The position numbers and the translations under genes were made by a program. 36,718 bases of DNA, taken from IMG/VR virus record IMGVR_UViG_3300003690_003731, positions 1-36,718 of that record; one strand, written 5' to 3'. Source of the stretch: a virus. Shown in pieces: positions 1 to 7,774 of the stretch. The notes beneath the pieces were generated by a model. It was not told where the DNA came from. It made no database searches and saw only the letters and a list, made by a program, of their open reading frames with translations. Each line of letters starts with the position of its first letter. Position 1 is the first letter of the stretch.

Positions 1-675
1 TTACAACCACCCAGCAGCCCACACGGCGCGCCCTACAATCTCTAGCTCATGCAAACGGTCACGCGGCACTGTCACCTTGTCGTAGGCGCTGTTTGCGCTG
101 ATTACGCTCACACCGTCGAAGTTACGCTGCAGCCGCTTAGCGTATAAATGTCCATCCAGCCGCAATATATAGATACCTTCACCTTCAATCGTCGTCCTGG
201 TGTGATCGATCAGCACCGTGTCGCCGCTGTGAAGCACTGGTTCCATCGAGTCCCCATCAATACGGATCGCTGAAAGGTGCTCCGGCGTTAGCCCCTGCTT
301 GCGCAGCGAGTAGCGCGTGAATGAGATATGCGTCAGCACACGGCAGTTCTCGTTCCAGGCGCCCGCACCCGCGCTGCACTGGGCGTCATACAGCGGCACG
401 AATGCGTAGTCTTCCATACCGACAACTTCATCAGGCTTCTGTTTTGCAGCCTGAGTGCCTGTGCCTGTCTCGCCTTTACCTGTTGCCAGCCAGTCCAATG
501 AAACGCCCGCAGCTTCGGCAATAATGACCGCCTTTTCCAGCCCTGGCGCTGAAGCTCCTGATAAATACTTTCTGATCAAACTCTCCGAGAACCCGCACTT
601 TTTGGCGAATCCGTAGGATGACTCGCCTTTTATGGCGATCTTCAAGCGCTCACTGAATCCGTCAAAGTTCGTCAT
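1..675 (-). CDS. Phage repressor, HTH plus S24 (LexA/CI-like) peptidase
   Basis: This is the probable lysogeny repressor of the phage. Residues ~18-42 form a Cro/CI-type helix-turn-helix (YGFAKKCGFSESLIRKYLSG). Residues ~90-224 are an S24 peptidase: a likely autocleavage stretch SAGAGA at 101-106, the nucleophile Ser143 in GDSMEP, and the general base Lys180 in LYAKRL. I chose the ATG at 675 because it gives the usual start just before the HTH; an in-frame TTG at 717 would add 14 unconserved residues. It is transcribed away from Ner and the early operon, as Mu c is. The Ser-Lys dyad implies RecA-stimulated self-cleavage and hence SOS induction, unlike the Mu c repressor; this is inferred from the family. 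Repressor identity is strong. Its operators are inferred only. Confidence 0.9.
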   Translation of the reverse strand: MTNFDGFSERLKIAIKGESSYGFAKKCGFSESLIRKYLSGASAPGLEKAVIIAEAAGVSLDWLATGKGETGTGTQAAKQKPDEVVGMEDYAFVPLYDAQCSAGAGAWNENCRVLTHISFTRYSLRKQGLTPEHLSAIRIDGDSMEPVLHSGDTVLIDHTRTTIEGEGIYILRLDGHLYAKRLQRNFDGVSVISANSAYDKVTVPRDRLHELEIVGRAVWAAGWL

Positions 676-720
676 ATTAACTTTTGCGCTCTCTCTTAAA
701 TTAAAATCACACCGCAAAAC

Positions 721-885
721 TTCTATAACTCATTGATAAACAAGATATAAAAATCAACAAAAACCTTTTGGCTCACTATCGCAACTTTTGCCGATCAAAT
801 TTGGCTTGAAAGCAAAACTATTTGGCGATATGTTTATGGGGAAAGACAGGTTAGACACCCCAAAAAACGCCACCGAGGTGACGCC
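721..885. promoter_or_regulatory. Divergent repressor/early control region with repeated TTTGGC-type sites
   Basis: This AT-rich region separates the leftward repressor from rightward ner. It holds four similar heptamers in one orientation: TTTTGGC at 766-772, TTTTGCC at 786-792, ATTTGGC at 799-805 and ATTTGGC at 820-826. The first and second start 20 bp apart and the last two 21 bp apart, about two helical turns. TTGAT (733-737) and ATCAA (753-757) form an additional inverted repeat. By analogy with the Mu operator/enhancer region, these are candidate sites for the repressor and/or Ner. No leftward promoter with good -35 and -10 boxes stood out. Confidence 0.5.
806..834 (+). promoter_or_regulatory. 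Probable early promoter (Pe-like)
   Basis: TTGAAA at 806-811 and TATGTT at 829-834 are separated by exactly 17 bp, a good sigma-70 promoter directed at ner and the transposition genes. The TTTGGC-type repeats at 799-805 and 820-826 overlap and flank the -35 box and the spacer, so binding there would block RNA polymerase. This fits repression of the early operon. Confidence 0.6.
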
Positions 886-1224
886 ATGAATAACGAAATT
901 CCTATCAATCCTTCCCAGCGCTGGGAGTGGTTGAAATACCAACTCCGCAGCCAGGGTTGCAGCCTGCGCAAACTAAGCGATGAGCTGGGCGTCACCGGCA
1001 ACGCGGTGCAGTTGGTGAAATACACCCCTTACCCACGCATGGAACGCGCTATCGCCAAAAAGCTTGGGCTAACCCCACAAGTTATTTGGCCAGAGCGCTG
1101 GAACCCAAACGGCACACCATGTCGAGAGCGCCCTAATCGAGCAGAAAAGAGCGCATCAATATCAAGTATGCATGATAGCCGCTCTAACGCTAACGCGCAT
1201 CGTCAAATGGCGCGGGAGGCATAG
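886..1224 (+). CDS. ner: Ner-like winged-helix DNA-binding regulator
   Basis: A 112-aa protein of the Mu Ner / Nlp family, which represses early and repressor promoters during lytic growth. Residues ~25-75 hold the diagnostic fold: SLRKLSDELGVTGNAVQ as the helix-turn-helix, then ERAIAKKLGLTPQVIWPERW, matching the 'LG..P..IWP.R' ending of the family. The C-terminal ~38 residues are longer than in Mu Ner, polar and probably disordered. The ATG at 886 is preceded by GAGGTG. It is the first gene of the rightward early operon, immediately after the divergent promoter region and 2 bp before the next gene. Confidence 0.85.
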   Translation: MNNEIPINPSQRWEWLKYQLRSQGCSLRKLSDELGVTGNAVQLVKYTPYPRMERAIAKKLGLTPQVIWPERWNPNGTPCRERPNRAEKSASISSMHDSRSNANAHRQMAREA

Positions 1225-1226
1225 CC

Positions 1227-1664
1227 ATGAAGCGCGTCAAAGATACCCAAACATTAGACATCTTTGAGGTGCCGGTGCCGGTCGTTCCTGCCCCAGGAAG
1301 CGGCAACTATGCCGCTCAAGTCAGCGAGCTAGTGGGTTTGGTGCTAAAGGATTGCCCCGTTGACCGCTACGAAGTAGCTGCACAAATGAGTCGTTTCTCT
1401 GGCGATGACGTTTCCAAGCACATGCTAGATGCGTGGTCTAGCCCTGCACGGAGCGACCACAACATCCCCTTCTATCGTATTCCGCTTCTTGAGGAAGTGT
1501 GCCAAAGCCACGCCTTAACCGACTGGATCGTTCACTTGCGTGGTGGGCGTGTGGCCTATGGCCGTGAAGCACTTGCCGCCGAGTACGGCAAACGCCAGCA
1601 GATGATGGAAAAGCTCAAAAGCGACATGAAAGAGCTGAAGCGCTTGATGGGGGATGACCAATGA
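1227..1664 (+). CDS. Conserved early-region protein of unknown function (145 aa)
   Basis: Not assigned to a characterised family. It lies between Ner and the transposase and ends in a 4-bp ATGA overlap with the transposase gene, so the two are translationally coupled. The N-terminus is proline/valine-rich (VPVPVVPAPGSG), the middle is predicted helical, and the last ~25 residues (KRQQMMEKLKSDMKELKRLM) are a charged amphipathic helix that could be a short coiled coil. Small proteins occupy this slot in several B3-type transposable phages. A role in transposition or in transcriptional control is possible but not shown by the sequence. Confidence 0.75.
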   Translation: MKRVKDTQTLDIFEVPVPVVPAPGSGNYAAQVSELVGLVLKDCPVDRYEVAAQMSRFSGDDVSKHMLDAWSSPARSDHNIPFYRIPLLEEVCQSHALTDWIVHLRGGRVAYGREALAAEYGKRQQMMEKLKSDMKELKRLMGDDQ

Positions 1665-3709
1665 ACTGGTACACCGCCAAAGACTTAGCGGGCTTGCCTG
1701 GCATGCCCCAATCAATCAGTGGCGTTATCCGCAAGGCCACGACCCAAGGCTGGGAAGCACAGAAGCGCATGGGTCGCGGCGGTGGCTACGAATACGCCTT
1801 TGCCGTTCTACCCACCGAAACTCAAAACGCACTGCTTTTGGCACAGGCGGATAACGCCGCGCCAACGCCCATCAGCACCGTAGCGCCGCAGCCAGAAGAA
1901 CAGCGCCCAGGCCAGCAGCAGTTGACCGATGCCCAGCGCCAGGTGATGACCGCTCGCGTGGCCTTCGTTCGCGAGATCGAACGCATGAGCAAGATGGTTA
2001 GCCAGCTGCGCGCCATCGAAACGTTAGTTGCTCACGCGAAGGAAGACGATCTAACGCCATATCTAAAGCAGCGCGTCGTGCTGGCCAACGACCGCAAGAC
2101 AGCCACGCGCAACCTGAGCGAGCGCACCCTAAAGCGCTGGATCGCTGACTTCCGCAAGCACGGCGAACGCGGCCTAGCCCCCAAGCGCCGCCAAGCGGAC
2201 ATGAGCATGCCGCCCTGGGCTGGTGATTTTCTCAAGCGCTACCAAAAGCCACAGAAGCCCAGCGTTGAAGCTGCCTACCAGCTGCTGGTCGAACAGACTG
2301 AACCGCCGCACCCTTCTATACACCAGGTGCGCCGCTGGCTTGCCAAGCTTTCACCGGAAGCACGGGAACGTGGCCGCATGGGCGCCCATGAGCTGAAAGC
2401 ACTCCAGCCCTTCAAGCGCCGCACCAGTGCTGAGCTATGGCCGAACGATGTGTGGGTCGCTGATGGCCACACCTTTGATGCTGAAGTGATCAACCCGCTC
2501 ACCGGCCAAGCGTTTAGGCCAGAGGTCACGCTGATTATCGACTGGGCAACGCGCCGGATCGTCGGCTTCGCCCTCAACCTTGCCGAGTCCACCGTGGCGA
2601 CGCTGGATGCGCTGCGCGATGCCGTTAGCCGCGTGGGCATGTTCAACCTGTTTTACGTCGATAACGGCAGCGGCTTTGATAACGCCACTGTTTATGAAGT
2701 GGTCGACCGCCTGGGTGGCACCATTACCCACTCGCTGCCTTACAACTCTCAGGCACGCGGCGTCATTGAGCGCGCCCACCAAAGCACCTTGGTAAAGCTG
2801 GCTAAAACCATGGACAGCTATATCGGTGCGGATATGGATAAAGAAGCATCTACCAAAGCTCACAAGCTCAGCCGCCGCGATATTAAAAAGGGCTTAAAGC
2901 CCGCGCTAATACCCACGTTTCAAGAGTTCTTTAATTCCTTAAACGAAGCGTTAAACGTCTATAACCACCGCCCGCATAAAGGGCTTTCTAAAGTGCGCGA
3001 TTTGGAGTCTGGAAGGCTTCGCAATCAAAGCCCTATGGAAGCTTGGAAGAGCGCTGAGGCCGAAGGCTTTGAAGCGCTGACCGCACCTAGCGATGTCGTT
3101 GCTTCCCTCATGCGCCCACAAGAAGTGCGCAAAACCAATCGCGGCGAAGTGCGCATCAACGGCGGCCTTTATTTCCTGGATGCCCTGCGCGACATGCACG
3201 GCGAAGAGATCCGCGTGGCCTGGGACTACCGCGACACCGGCAGCGTTGGCGTTTACACCCTAGATGGTGAGCACCTGGGCGACGCGATATTAGACGGCAA
3301 CGCCACCCCTGCCATGCCACCAACCATGATCCAGCGCGCCGCCGAGAAGCGCGAAAAAGGCCAGCTCAACCGCCTGGCGCAGAAGGCGAAAACCATCACC
3401 GGCAGTGATGTCGAGATCCGCGCCATTACCCCCGCCGCCAGCTATTCAGACGAAAAGCAGGCAGCCGCAGGCCGCGCCTACGCCAAGCAACTGGCGGATC
3501 AAGGCACACGCTTTCAGATACCCCACGACAAGATGGCGCGTTATCGGCTTTGGAAAAAGCTGGATGCCCAACTTCAGCAGGCAGAGGAAGTGCCGGAAGC
3601 AGCACGCGACTGGTACGAGCGTTACCAGCATCACAACGATTTTCGCGCTATCGCGAAAGTAATGGATGCGGACGGGCTGTCACCCGCCCGCAACCGACGG
3701 GCCGTCTAG
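1661..3709 (+). CDS. Mu-type DDE transposase A subunit
   Basis: A 682-aa MuA-family transposase (MuA is 663 aa) that cuts and joins phage ends during integration and replicative transposition. Residues ~2-60 are the Mu-type HTH domain (WYTAKDLAGLPGMP...). The central RNase-H-like core carries the catalytic triad: Asp268 (VWVADGH), Asp334 (FYVDNGSG) and Glu370 (GVIERAHQ). The Asp334-Glu370 spacing of 35 residues is the classical D,D35E arrangement. From ~residue 480 a Mu-transposase C-terminal beta-barrel follows (NRGEVRINGGLYF), then a basic tail likely to contact the MuB-like protein. It overlaps the upstream gene by 4 bp. No frameshift or loss of a catalytic residue is seen, so it looks intact. 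Confidence 0.97.
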   Translation: MNWYTAKDLAGLPGMPQSISGVIRKATTQGWEAQKRMGRGGGYEYAFAVLPTETQNALLLAQADNAAPTPISTVAPQPEEQRPGQQQLTDAQRQVMTARVAFVREIERMSKMVSQLRAIETLVAHAKEDDLTPYLKQRVVLANDRKTATRNLSERTLKRWIADFRKHGERGLAPKRRQADMSMPPWAGDFLKRYQKPQKPSVEAAYQLLVEQTEPPHPSIHQVRRWLAKLSPEARERGRMGAHELKALQPFKRRTSAELWPNDVWVADGHTFDAEVINPLTGQAFRPEVTLIIDWATRRIVGFALNLAESTVATLDALRDAVSRVGMFNLFYVDNGSGFDNATVYEVVDRLGGTITHSLPYNSQARGVIERAHQSTLVKLAKTMDSYIGADMDKEASTKAHKLSRRDIKKGLKPALIPTFQEFFNSLNEALNVYNHRPHKGLSKVRDLESGRLRNQSPMEAWKSAEAEGFEALTAPSDVVASLMRPQEVRKTNRGEVRINGGLYFLDALRDMHGEEIRVAWDYRDTGSVGVYTLDGEHLGDAILDGNATPAMPPTMIQRAAEKREKGQLNRLAQKAKTITGSDVEIRAITPAASYSDEKQAAAGRAYAKQLADQGTRFQIPHDKMARYRLWKKLDAQLQQAEEVPEAARDWYERYQHHNDFRAIAKVMDADGLSPARNRRAV

Positions 3710-3750
3710 ACCACGGCCCATGACACCCCAACCTTCGATAAGGAAGCACT

Positions 3751-4470
3751 ATGAGCGTCAACACTATTGTACCACTCACTAACGTCGGGCTACTCGCCGC
3801 TGCCGTTGAAAGCGCCGCCAACCGCCCGCCAGAACTGCCTGGTTTGGTGGTCATGTACGGCCCCAGCGGCTACGGCAAAAGCCTGGCTGCCGCCTATGCC
3901 GCCAACCTGCACCGCGCCTACTACGTCGAGTGCCGCGAAAGCTGGACAAAGAAAGCGTTCGTTGTCGCCGTGCTGCGTGAGATGGGCATCATCCCCATGA
4001 AAACGCTCAGCGAGATGGTCGACCAGATCGCCGAGCAGCTCTCACGCTCATGCCGCCCGCTGATTGTCGATGACGTCCAGTACGTGATCGACAAAGCCGC
4101 CGCCAACGTCCTCACCGACATCTATAACGCCAGCCAAGGCACCTTGATTCTGATCGGTGAAGAGCGCGTGCCCGCTTCAATGGCGCGGCTAGAGCGCCTG
4201 CATAACCGCGTACTGGAATGGGTGCCCGCTCAGGCCGCCAGCCTGGATGACGTGCGCGCCCTGGCTGACAAGAGCTACCCCGATATTGAGATTGACGACG
4301 ACCTGCTTGAAGCCGTTAACGACCGGGTAAAAGGCTGCCTACGTCGCGTCGCCGTCAACCTCTACCAGATCCACTCAGAAGCTACCGCCAACGGCTGGCA
4401 AATGGTCGGCCTGCGTGAATGGGGCGAGCGTGAGATCCACACCGGCCAACCACCGGCGCGGAGGGGCTAA
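3751..4470 (+). CDS. MuB-like AAA ATPase, transposition target selector
   Basis: A 239-aa AAA+ ATPase of the MuB type, which binds target DNA and stimulates the transposase. The Walker A motif is GPSGYGKS at residues 37-44 and the Walker B is PLIVDDVQ at 103-110. The sensor region GTLILIGEE and the C-terminal helical domain (RVKGCLRRVAVNLYQI) follow. It is shorter than MuB (312 aa) and lacks the N-terminal HTH domain, as in B3/D3112-type phages. Start: ATG at 3751 after AAGGAAG. It is separated from the transposase by 41 bp, an unusually wide gap for this operon. Confidence 0.92.
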   Translation: MSVNTIVPLTNVGLLAAAVESAANRPPELPGLVVMYGPSGYGKSLAAAYAANLHRAYYVECRESWTKKAFVVAVLREMGIIPMKTLSEMVDQIAEQLSRSCRPLIVDDVQYVIDKAAANVLTDIYNASQGTLILIGEERVPASMARLERLHNRVLEWVPAQAASLDDVRALADKSYPDIEIDDDLLEAVNDRVKGCLRRVAVNLYQIHSEATANGWQMVGLREWGEREIHTGQPPARRG

Positions 4471-4472
4471 GC

Positions 4473-5108
4473 ATGTCGAAGCGCAAACAAACGCTATCCA
4501 CCCTTGCAGGTGATGCCACGCCCCGCCAACGCATTTGGGATGCCATCCGTCACCAGCATGCAGAGGATGGCTTGATCACCATGCAGGGCATCCGCATCGC
4601 GCTAAAGAAACAGCGTGACCTGTCGGAGAGCCGTATCAGCGACTACCTACGGGCGCTGATTGCAGGCGGATTCCTGGTGCGCAGCAATCCCGATGCGCTG
4701 CCCGCCACCACGGCTATTTATGTGCTCAAGCGTGACGTTGGCGTGGAAGCGCCCCGCGTGCGTCGAGACGGCACACAGCCAGCTCCCCCAGGGCGTGAGC
4801 AGCTATGGCGCACGCTAAAGATCATCGGCACTTGCACCGGCCAAGAGTTGGCCGATGCGGCTAGCACGTCGGTTACACCGGTTTCCCGCGCTGCCGCCGA
4901 TGAGTACCTGACCATGCTAAGCCGCGCCGAGTACGTGAAAACCGTCCGAGAAGGCAAGCCAGGCTTACCGGCACGCTTCCAGCTGGTGCCCAGCCGCTGG
5001 ACGGGGCCAATGGCACCGCAGATCCGCCGCACCAAGCAGCTCTATGACCCCAATACCGGCGCGGTGGTGTACAGCCGCGTCACCAAAACCGAAGGGGGTG
5101 AGCCATGA
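4473..5108 (+). CDS. Tandem winged-helix-like early protein (211 aa)
   Basis: Family not named with certainty. Two winged-helix-like segments are visible: residues ~18-80 (QRIWDAIRHQ...GLITMQGIRIAL...SDYLRALIAGGFLV) and ~108-175 (EQLWRTLKIIGTCTGQELADAA...EYLTMLSRAEYVKTV). Each resembles a 'helix, recognition helix, wing' unit used to contact DNA. They are joined by a basic proline-rich linker. Proteins of this layout commonly follow the MuB gene in B3-like phages. It starts 2 bp after the ATPase gene, with GGAGGGG upstream, and overlaps the next gene by 4 bp. A role in transposition/replication or transcriptional control is inferred from position. Confidence 0.75.
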   Translation: MSKRKQTLSTLAGDATPRQRIWDAIRHQHAEDGLITMQGIRIALKKQRDLSESRISDYLRALIAGGFLVRSNPDALPATTAIYVLKRDVGVEAPRVRRDGTQPAPPGREQLWRTLKIIGTCTGQELADAASTSVTPVSRAAADEYLTMLSRAEYVKTVREGKPGLPARFQLVPSRWTGPMAPQIRRTKQLYDPNTGAVVYSRVTKTEGGEP

Positions 5109-5506
5109 GCACGCCTGTCTCAAACGGCATCATTCGTCGTACACGTACCGTCGATATCTCCAATTGGGGCGAAGAACCGCCTCGCTGGATCGCGCTGCTC
5201 GCCGATGAAGTGCGCGCCACCAATCGAAAAATGGCGGGTGAGCGTATTGGGGTCTCGCGCACAGCGGTCTCTTTGGCACTGGCCAACCGCTACCCCAGCC
5301 CCTCAACCGAGAGCATCGAAAAGAAGGTGCTGCTGGCTCTGGACGGTCTCCAATGCCCCGCGCAGCAGCTCACCATCAGCGTTGAGCAGTGCCGCGACTA
5401 CCGCGCTCGCCCAGCGCCCACTCACAACCCCATGGCCATGCGCATGTGGCGGCACTGCCAGTCATGCCCGCATAACCCCGACCGTCAGCAGGGAGACGAC
5501 CAATGA
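5105..5506 (+). CDS. HTH protein with C-terminal Cys cluster (133 aa)
   Basis: A small DNA-binding-type protein. Residues ~40-62 form a helix-turn-helix (NRKMAGERIGVSRTAVSLAL) followed by an alpha-helical stretch. The C-terminal third has four cysteines (C84, C96, C118, C121) with the last pair as CQSC plus nearby histidines, suggesting a bound metal. It overlaps both neighbours by 4 bp, so it belongs to the same polycistronic message. It is probably a phage regulator; its target is unknown. Confidence 0.75.
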   Translation: MSTPVSNGIIRRTRTVDISNWGEEPPRWIALLADEVRATNRKMAGERIGVSRTAVSLALANRYPSPSTESIEKKVLLALDGLQCPAQQLTISVEQCRDYRARPAPTHNPMAMRMWRHCQSCPHNPDRQQGDDQ

Positions 5507-6141
5507 CCCTTAAAGCCACCTGCCCCGAGTGCGGCATGACCGGCGACATGGCCGCCTTCGTTACCCAGGGTGAGCACAACCAAGCCGTAGCCGCTGCGCT
5601 GGAAATGCCCGCGCAGCTCAGCTCACGCATCGTGCGTTATCTCGGCATGTTCCGGCCTGCCAGCCGTGCCCTGGCCAGCGCCAAAAGCGCCCGCCTGCTC
5701 ACCGAGCTGAAAGAGACTATTAACAGCCGTGTGATTGACCGCAAAGGCGTCACGCGGGAAGCACCGCTGAATGTGTGGGTTATGGCGCTGGATCAACTGC
5801 TGGAGCACCCACCCAGCAACCTACCGCTCAGCGGCCACGGCTATCTATATGAGGTGGTGGCCAACTGCGCCGATCGCCACGCCGGTGAAGTGGAAAAGCA
5901 GCGCGAAGAGCAGGCACGCAGCGGTGCCAAACAGCCCGCAAACCGAGCCCCAGCAGTACTGCGTGAGCGCTCTACCGATGACGTGCTAGCCGAGCATGCC
6001 CGCATGGCCAGCCGTAAACCCACGGTGACGACCTTCGCAAAAGACCAGCGGCTAACCGCTAAAGCGGCTGAGCAAGCCAACGCACCCAAGCGCCTCAGTG
6101 ACCTGCTTAAAGGCGCGGCCAACGCGGGAGACAAGCAATGA
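5503..6141 (+). CDS. Early protein with N-terminal CxxC, unknown function (212 aa)
   Basis: Residues 7-10 are CPEC at the very N-terminus, a half zinc-ribbon or rubredoxin-like knuckle; no second CxxC pair is visible, so metal binding would need partners or a dimer. Residues ~35-115 are helical (SRIVRYLGMFRPASRALASAKSARLL), a motif set seen in replication-region proteins of transposable Pseudomonas-type phages. The C-terminal half is basic, Ala/Lys-rich and probably disordered. It overlaps both neighbours by 4 bp. No catalytic motif was recognised. Confidence 0.72.
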   Translation: MTLKATCPECGMTGDMAAFVTQGEHNQAVAAALEMPAQLSSRIVRYLGMFRPASRALASAKSARLLTELKETINSRVIDRKGVTREAPLNVWVMALDQLLEHPPSNLPLSGHGYLYEVVANCADRHAGEVEKQREEQARSGAKQPANRAPAVLRERSTDDVLAEHARMASRKPTVTTFAKDQRLTAKAAEQANAPKRLSDLLKGAANAGDKQ

Positions 6142-6587
6142 GAACTTACAGCGACGCCCACCTTGAGCACTACGCCGATCGCTTCATCGCCCTGCGCATG
6201 GCGCGACATGGCGTGAACCTGGCGCAGTACTTGATCAACCCGGCTCAGTTCGAACGCCTGGCGCTGGAACCTGAGCCACTCCTACCCGCGCAAGAAGCCG
6301 CCGTGCTGCGCATCTGGCAGCGCTGGGATACCGGATTGGCTGAATTGAACGAACAGGCCGAACAGCCCAGCGAAGACAACGACATCGAAGCCCAAACCGA
6401 TGGGTGGAACTGGCGCGACCTGATCCAGCAGTGGCGTGAGGAAGTGGCTCAGTCCGAGCGTGAAGTTTGCCAATTGAGCCAGCGCAACGGCGCCGCCTTT
6501 GAACCGATGCGCCATCACCGTCACAACCGTGGAATGAATCGCGGCACATCCAATTTTGTACGCAAGCAAGCCCGTAAAGGAGCCTGA
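6138..6587 (+). CDS. Hypothetical early protein (149 aa)
   Basis: Not recognised. The N-terminal ~65 residues are helical (YADRFIALRMARHGVNLAQYLINPAQFE), the middle is acidic (EQPSEDNDIEAQTD), and the C-terminus is strongly basic with His/Arg/Asn (MRHHRHNRGMNRG), which could bind nucleic acid. The start overlaps the upstream stop by 4 bp and the stop lies 2 bp before the DUF3164 gene, so it is surely part of the operon. Confidence 0.7.
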   Translation: MRTYSDAHLEHYADRFIALRMARHGVNLAQYLINPAQFERLALEPEPLLPAQEAAVLRIWQRWDTGLAELNEQAEQPSEDNDIEAQTDGWNWRDLIQQWREEVAQSEREVCQLSQRNGAAFEPMRHHRHNRGMNRGTSNFVRKQARKGA

Positions 6588-6589
6588 CC

Positions 6590-7222
6590 ATGAATACCCA
6601 AGCAACCACATCACAAGTCATTCCAGAGGGCTATCGGGTAGACGCTAAAGGTCGCCTGATTCCCGAAGAAAGCATCAAACCCATCGATCAAGCCCGCGAT
6701 GAGCTGGCTATTGAGCTGGTCACCAAGGCCATTGAGCTGAACCGCCAACTGCAACAGTTCAAAGCGGAAGCCTTTGGCGATATCGAAAGCTTTGTGCAGC
6801 TCTCCGCCGAAGAGTACGGCGTCCACGTTGGCGGTAAAAAAGGCAACGTTAGCCTGCTCAGCTTCGATGGCCGCTACAAAATTCAACGCCAGATCGCCGA
6901 CAACATCACCTTTGATGAGCGGTTGGAAGCGGCCAAGGCGCTGATTGATGACTGCCTCAAGGACTGGACAGACGGCGCTCGCTCCGAAGTGAAGGTGATC
7001 GTGCAAGACGCCTTCCGCACCGACAAGCAAGGCAATCTACGCACCGGCGCTGTACTCGCCCTGCGCCGCCACCAGTTCGACGATCCCCGTTGGCTAAAAG
7101 CGATGGACGCCATCGCCGACGCGGTACAGGTCACTGGCTCCAAGAGTTACGTGCGGATCTACGAGCGCATCGGCGAAACCGAGCGATACCAGCCCATCAG
7201 TTTAAATATTGCGGAGGTGTGA
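6590..7222 (+). CDS. DUF3164 family protein
   Basis: A 210-aa member of the DUF3164 family, common in the early region of Mu-like phages. Recognisable features are the N-terminal 'IPEGYRVDAKGRLIPEESIKP', a long helical segment (QARDELAIELVTKAIELN) and the conserved core YGVHVGGKKGNVSLLSFDGR...QIADNITFDERL. The family function is unknown; it has been suspected to act in replication because of its place. Mu normally has gam (end protection) in the neighbouring early region; I see no Gam-family gene here. Start ATG at 6590 with AAAGGAG upstream. Confidence 0.85.
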   Translation: MNTQATTSQVIPEGYRVDAKGRLIPEESIKPIDQARDELAIELVTKAIELNRQLQQFKAEAFGDIESFVQLSAEEYGVHVGGKKGNVSLLSFDGRYKIQRQIADNITFDERLEAAKALIDDCLKDWTDGARSEVKVIVQDAFRTDKQGNLRTGAVLALRRHQFDDPRWLKAMDAIADAVQVTGSKSYVRIYERIGETERYQPISLNIAEV

Positions 7223-7223
7223 G

Positions 7224-7466
7224 ATGACCACCGTTACCAATGCTTCATCAATCAGCGTCAGCCCAGCGATCGGCAGCTTTGTCGCTACCCTGCGCGGCAA
7301 GCGTGCCACGGGCACCACCCACCGCGACGCCGCCCTAAACGTAGCGCGCAAGGTGTACGGCCCAAAGGTCAACGTCGTCAACGATTACCTACGCGACTCC
7401 GATATAGCAGCGGGCATCCAGTACCGCTACCACATCACCTATCGCGCTAACCGAGGTGCTGCATGA
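7224..7466 (+). CDS. Small hypothetical protein (80 aa)
   Basis: Unrecognised. I start at ATG 7224 because GGAGGTG sits directly upstream at 7213-7219; an in-frame start at 7209 would overlap the DUF3164 gene and lacks such a site. Residues 20-65 are basic (SFVATLRGKRATGTTHRDAA) with a helix and a Tyr-rich strand (GIQYRYHITYRAN), the look of a small nucleic-acid-associated protein. It overlaps the next gene by 4 bp. Confidence 0.65.
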   Translation: MTTVTNASSISVSPAIGSFVATLRGKRATGTTHRDAALNVARKVYGPKVNVVNDYLRDSDIAAGIQYRYHITYRANRGAA

Positions 7467-7702
7467 ATACAAACGCAAAGAAGGCTACCGCACCCGATCC
7501 TCACGGCACTGCTTGCACCATCACCATCGAGCCGACAGAACACGGCGTGATGGTAAAGACCTCGATTGACCGGCAGCAAATCGCGGAGAACGGAATGACA
7601 ACCTGCCAAGCGCTCGCACAGATTGGTATGCGAGCAATACAGCGGGTGCTCTATGAATACGAAAAGGAAAAACAGAAACAGAAGCGCCGAACGCTTCACT
7701 AA
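7463..7702 (+). CDS. Small hypothetical protein (79 aa)
   Basis: Unrecognised. The protein has a short beta-rich middle (ACTITIEPTEHGVMVKTSI), a helix (TTCQALAQIGMRAIQRVLYEYE) and a very basic C-terminus (KEKQKQKRRTLH). It is coupled to the upstream gene by a 4-bp ATGA overlap. It is the last gene before the first real gap in the early operon, which contains two adjacent hairpins. Confidence 0.62.
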   Translation: MNTNAKKATAPDPHGTACTITIEPTEHGVMVKTSIDRQQIAENGMTTCQALAQIGMRAIQRVLYEYEKEKQKQKRRTLH

Positions 7703-7707
7703 GCGAA

Positions 7708-7749
7708 ACGCCCCCACCAGGGGCGTCTGCTGGGCGTGGTGGCCCAGCA
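7708..7749 (+). other. Two adjacent perfect hairpins in the early operon
   Basis: Hairpin 1 pairs ACGCCCC (7708-7714) with GGGGCGT (7720-7726) around a 5-nt loop. Hairpin 2 pairs TGCTGGGC (7728-7735) with GCCCAGCA (7742-7749) around a 6-nt loop. One base separates them. There is no U-tract after either, so they are not convincing intrinsic terminators. They may be an attenuator, an RNA-stability element or a processing site that sets different expression of genes before and after. Confidence 0.6.
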
Positions 7750-7774
7750 CTGATGAGCAGCCACCGGAGGGAAT

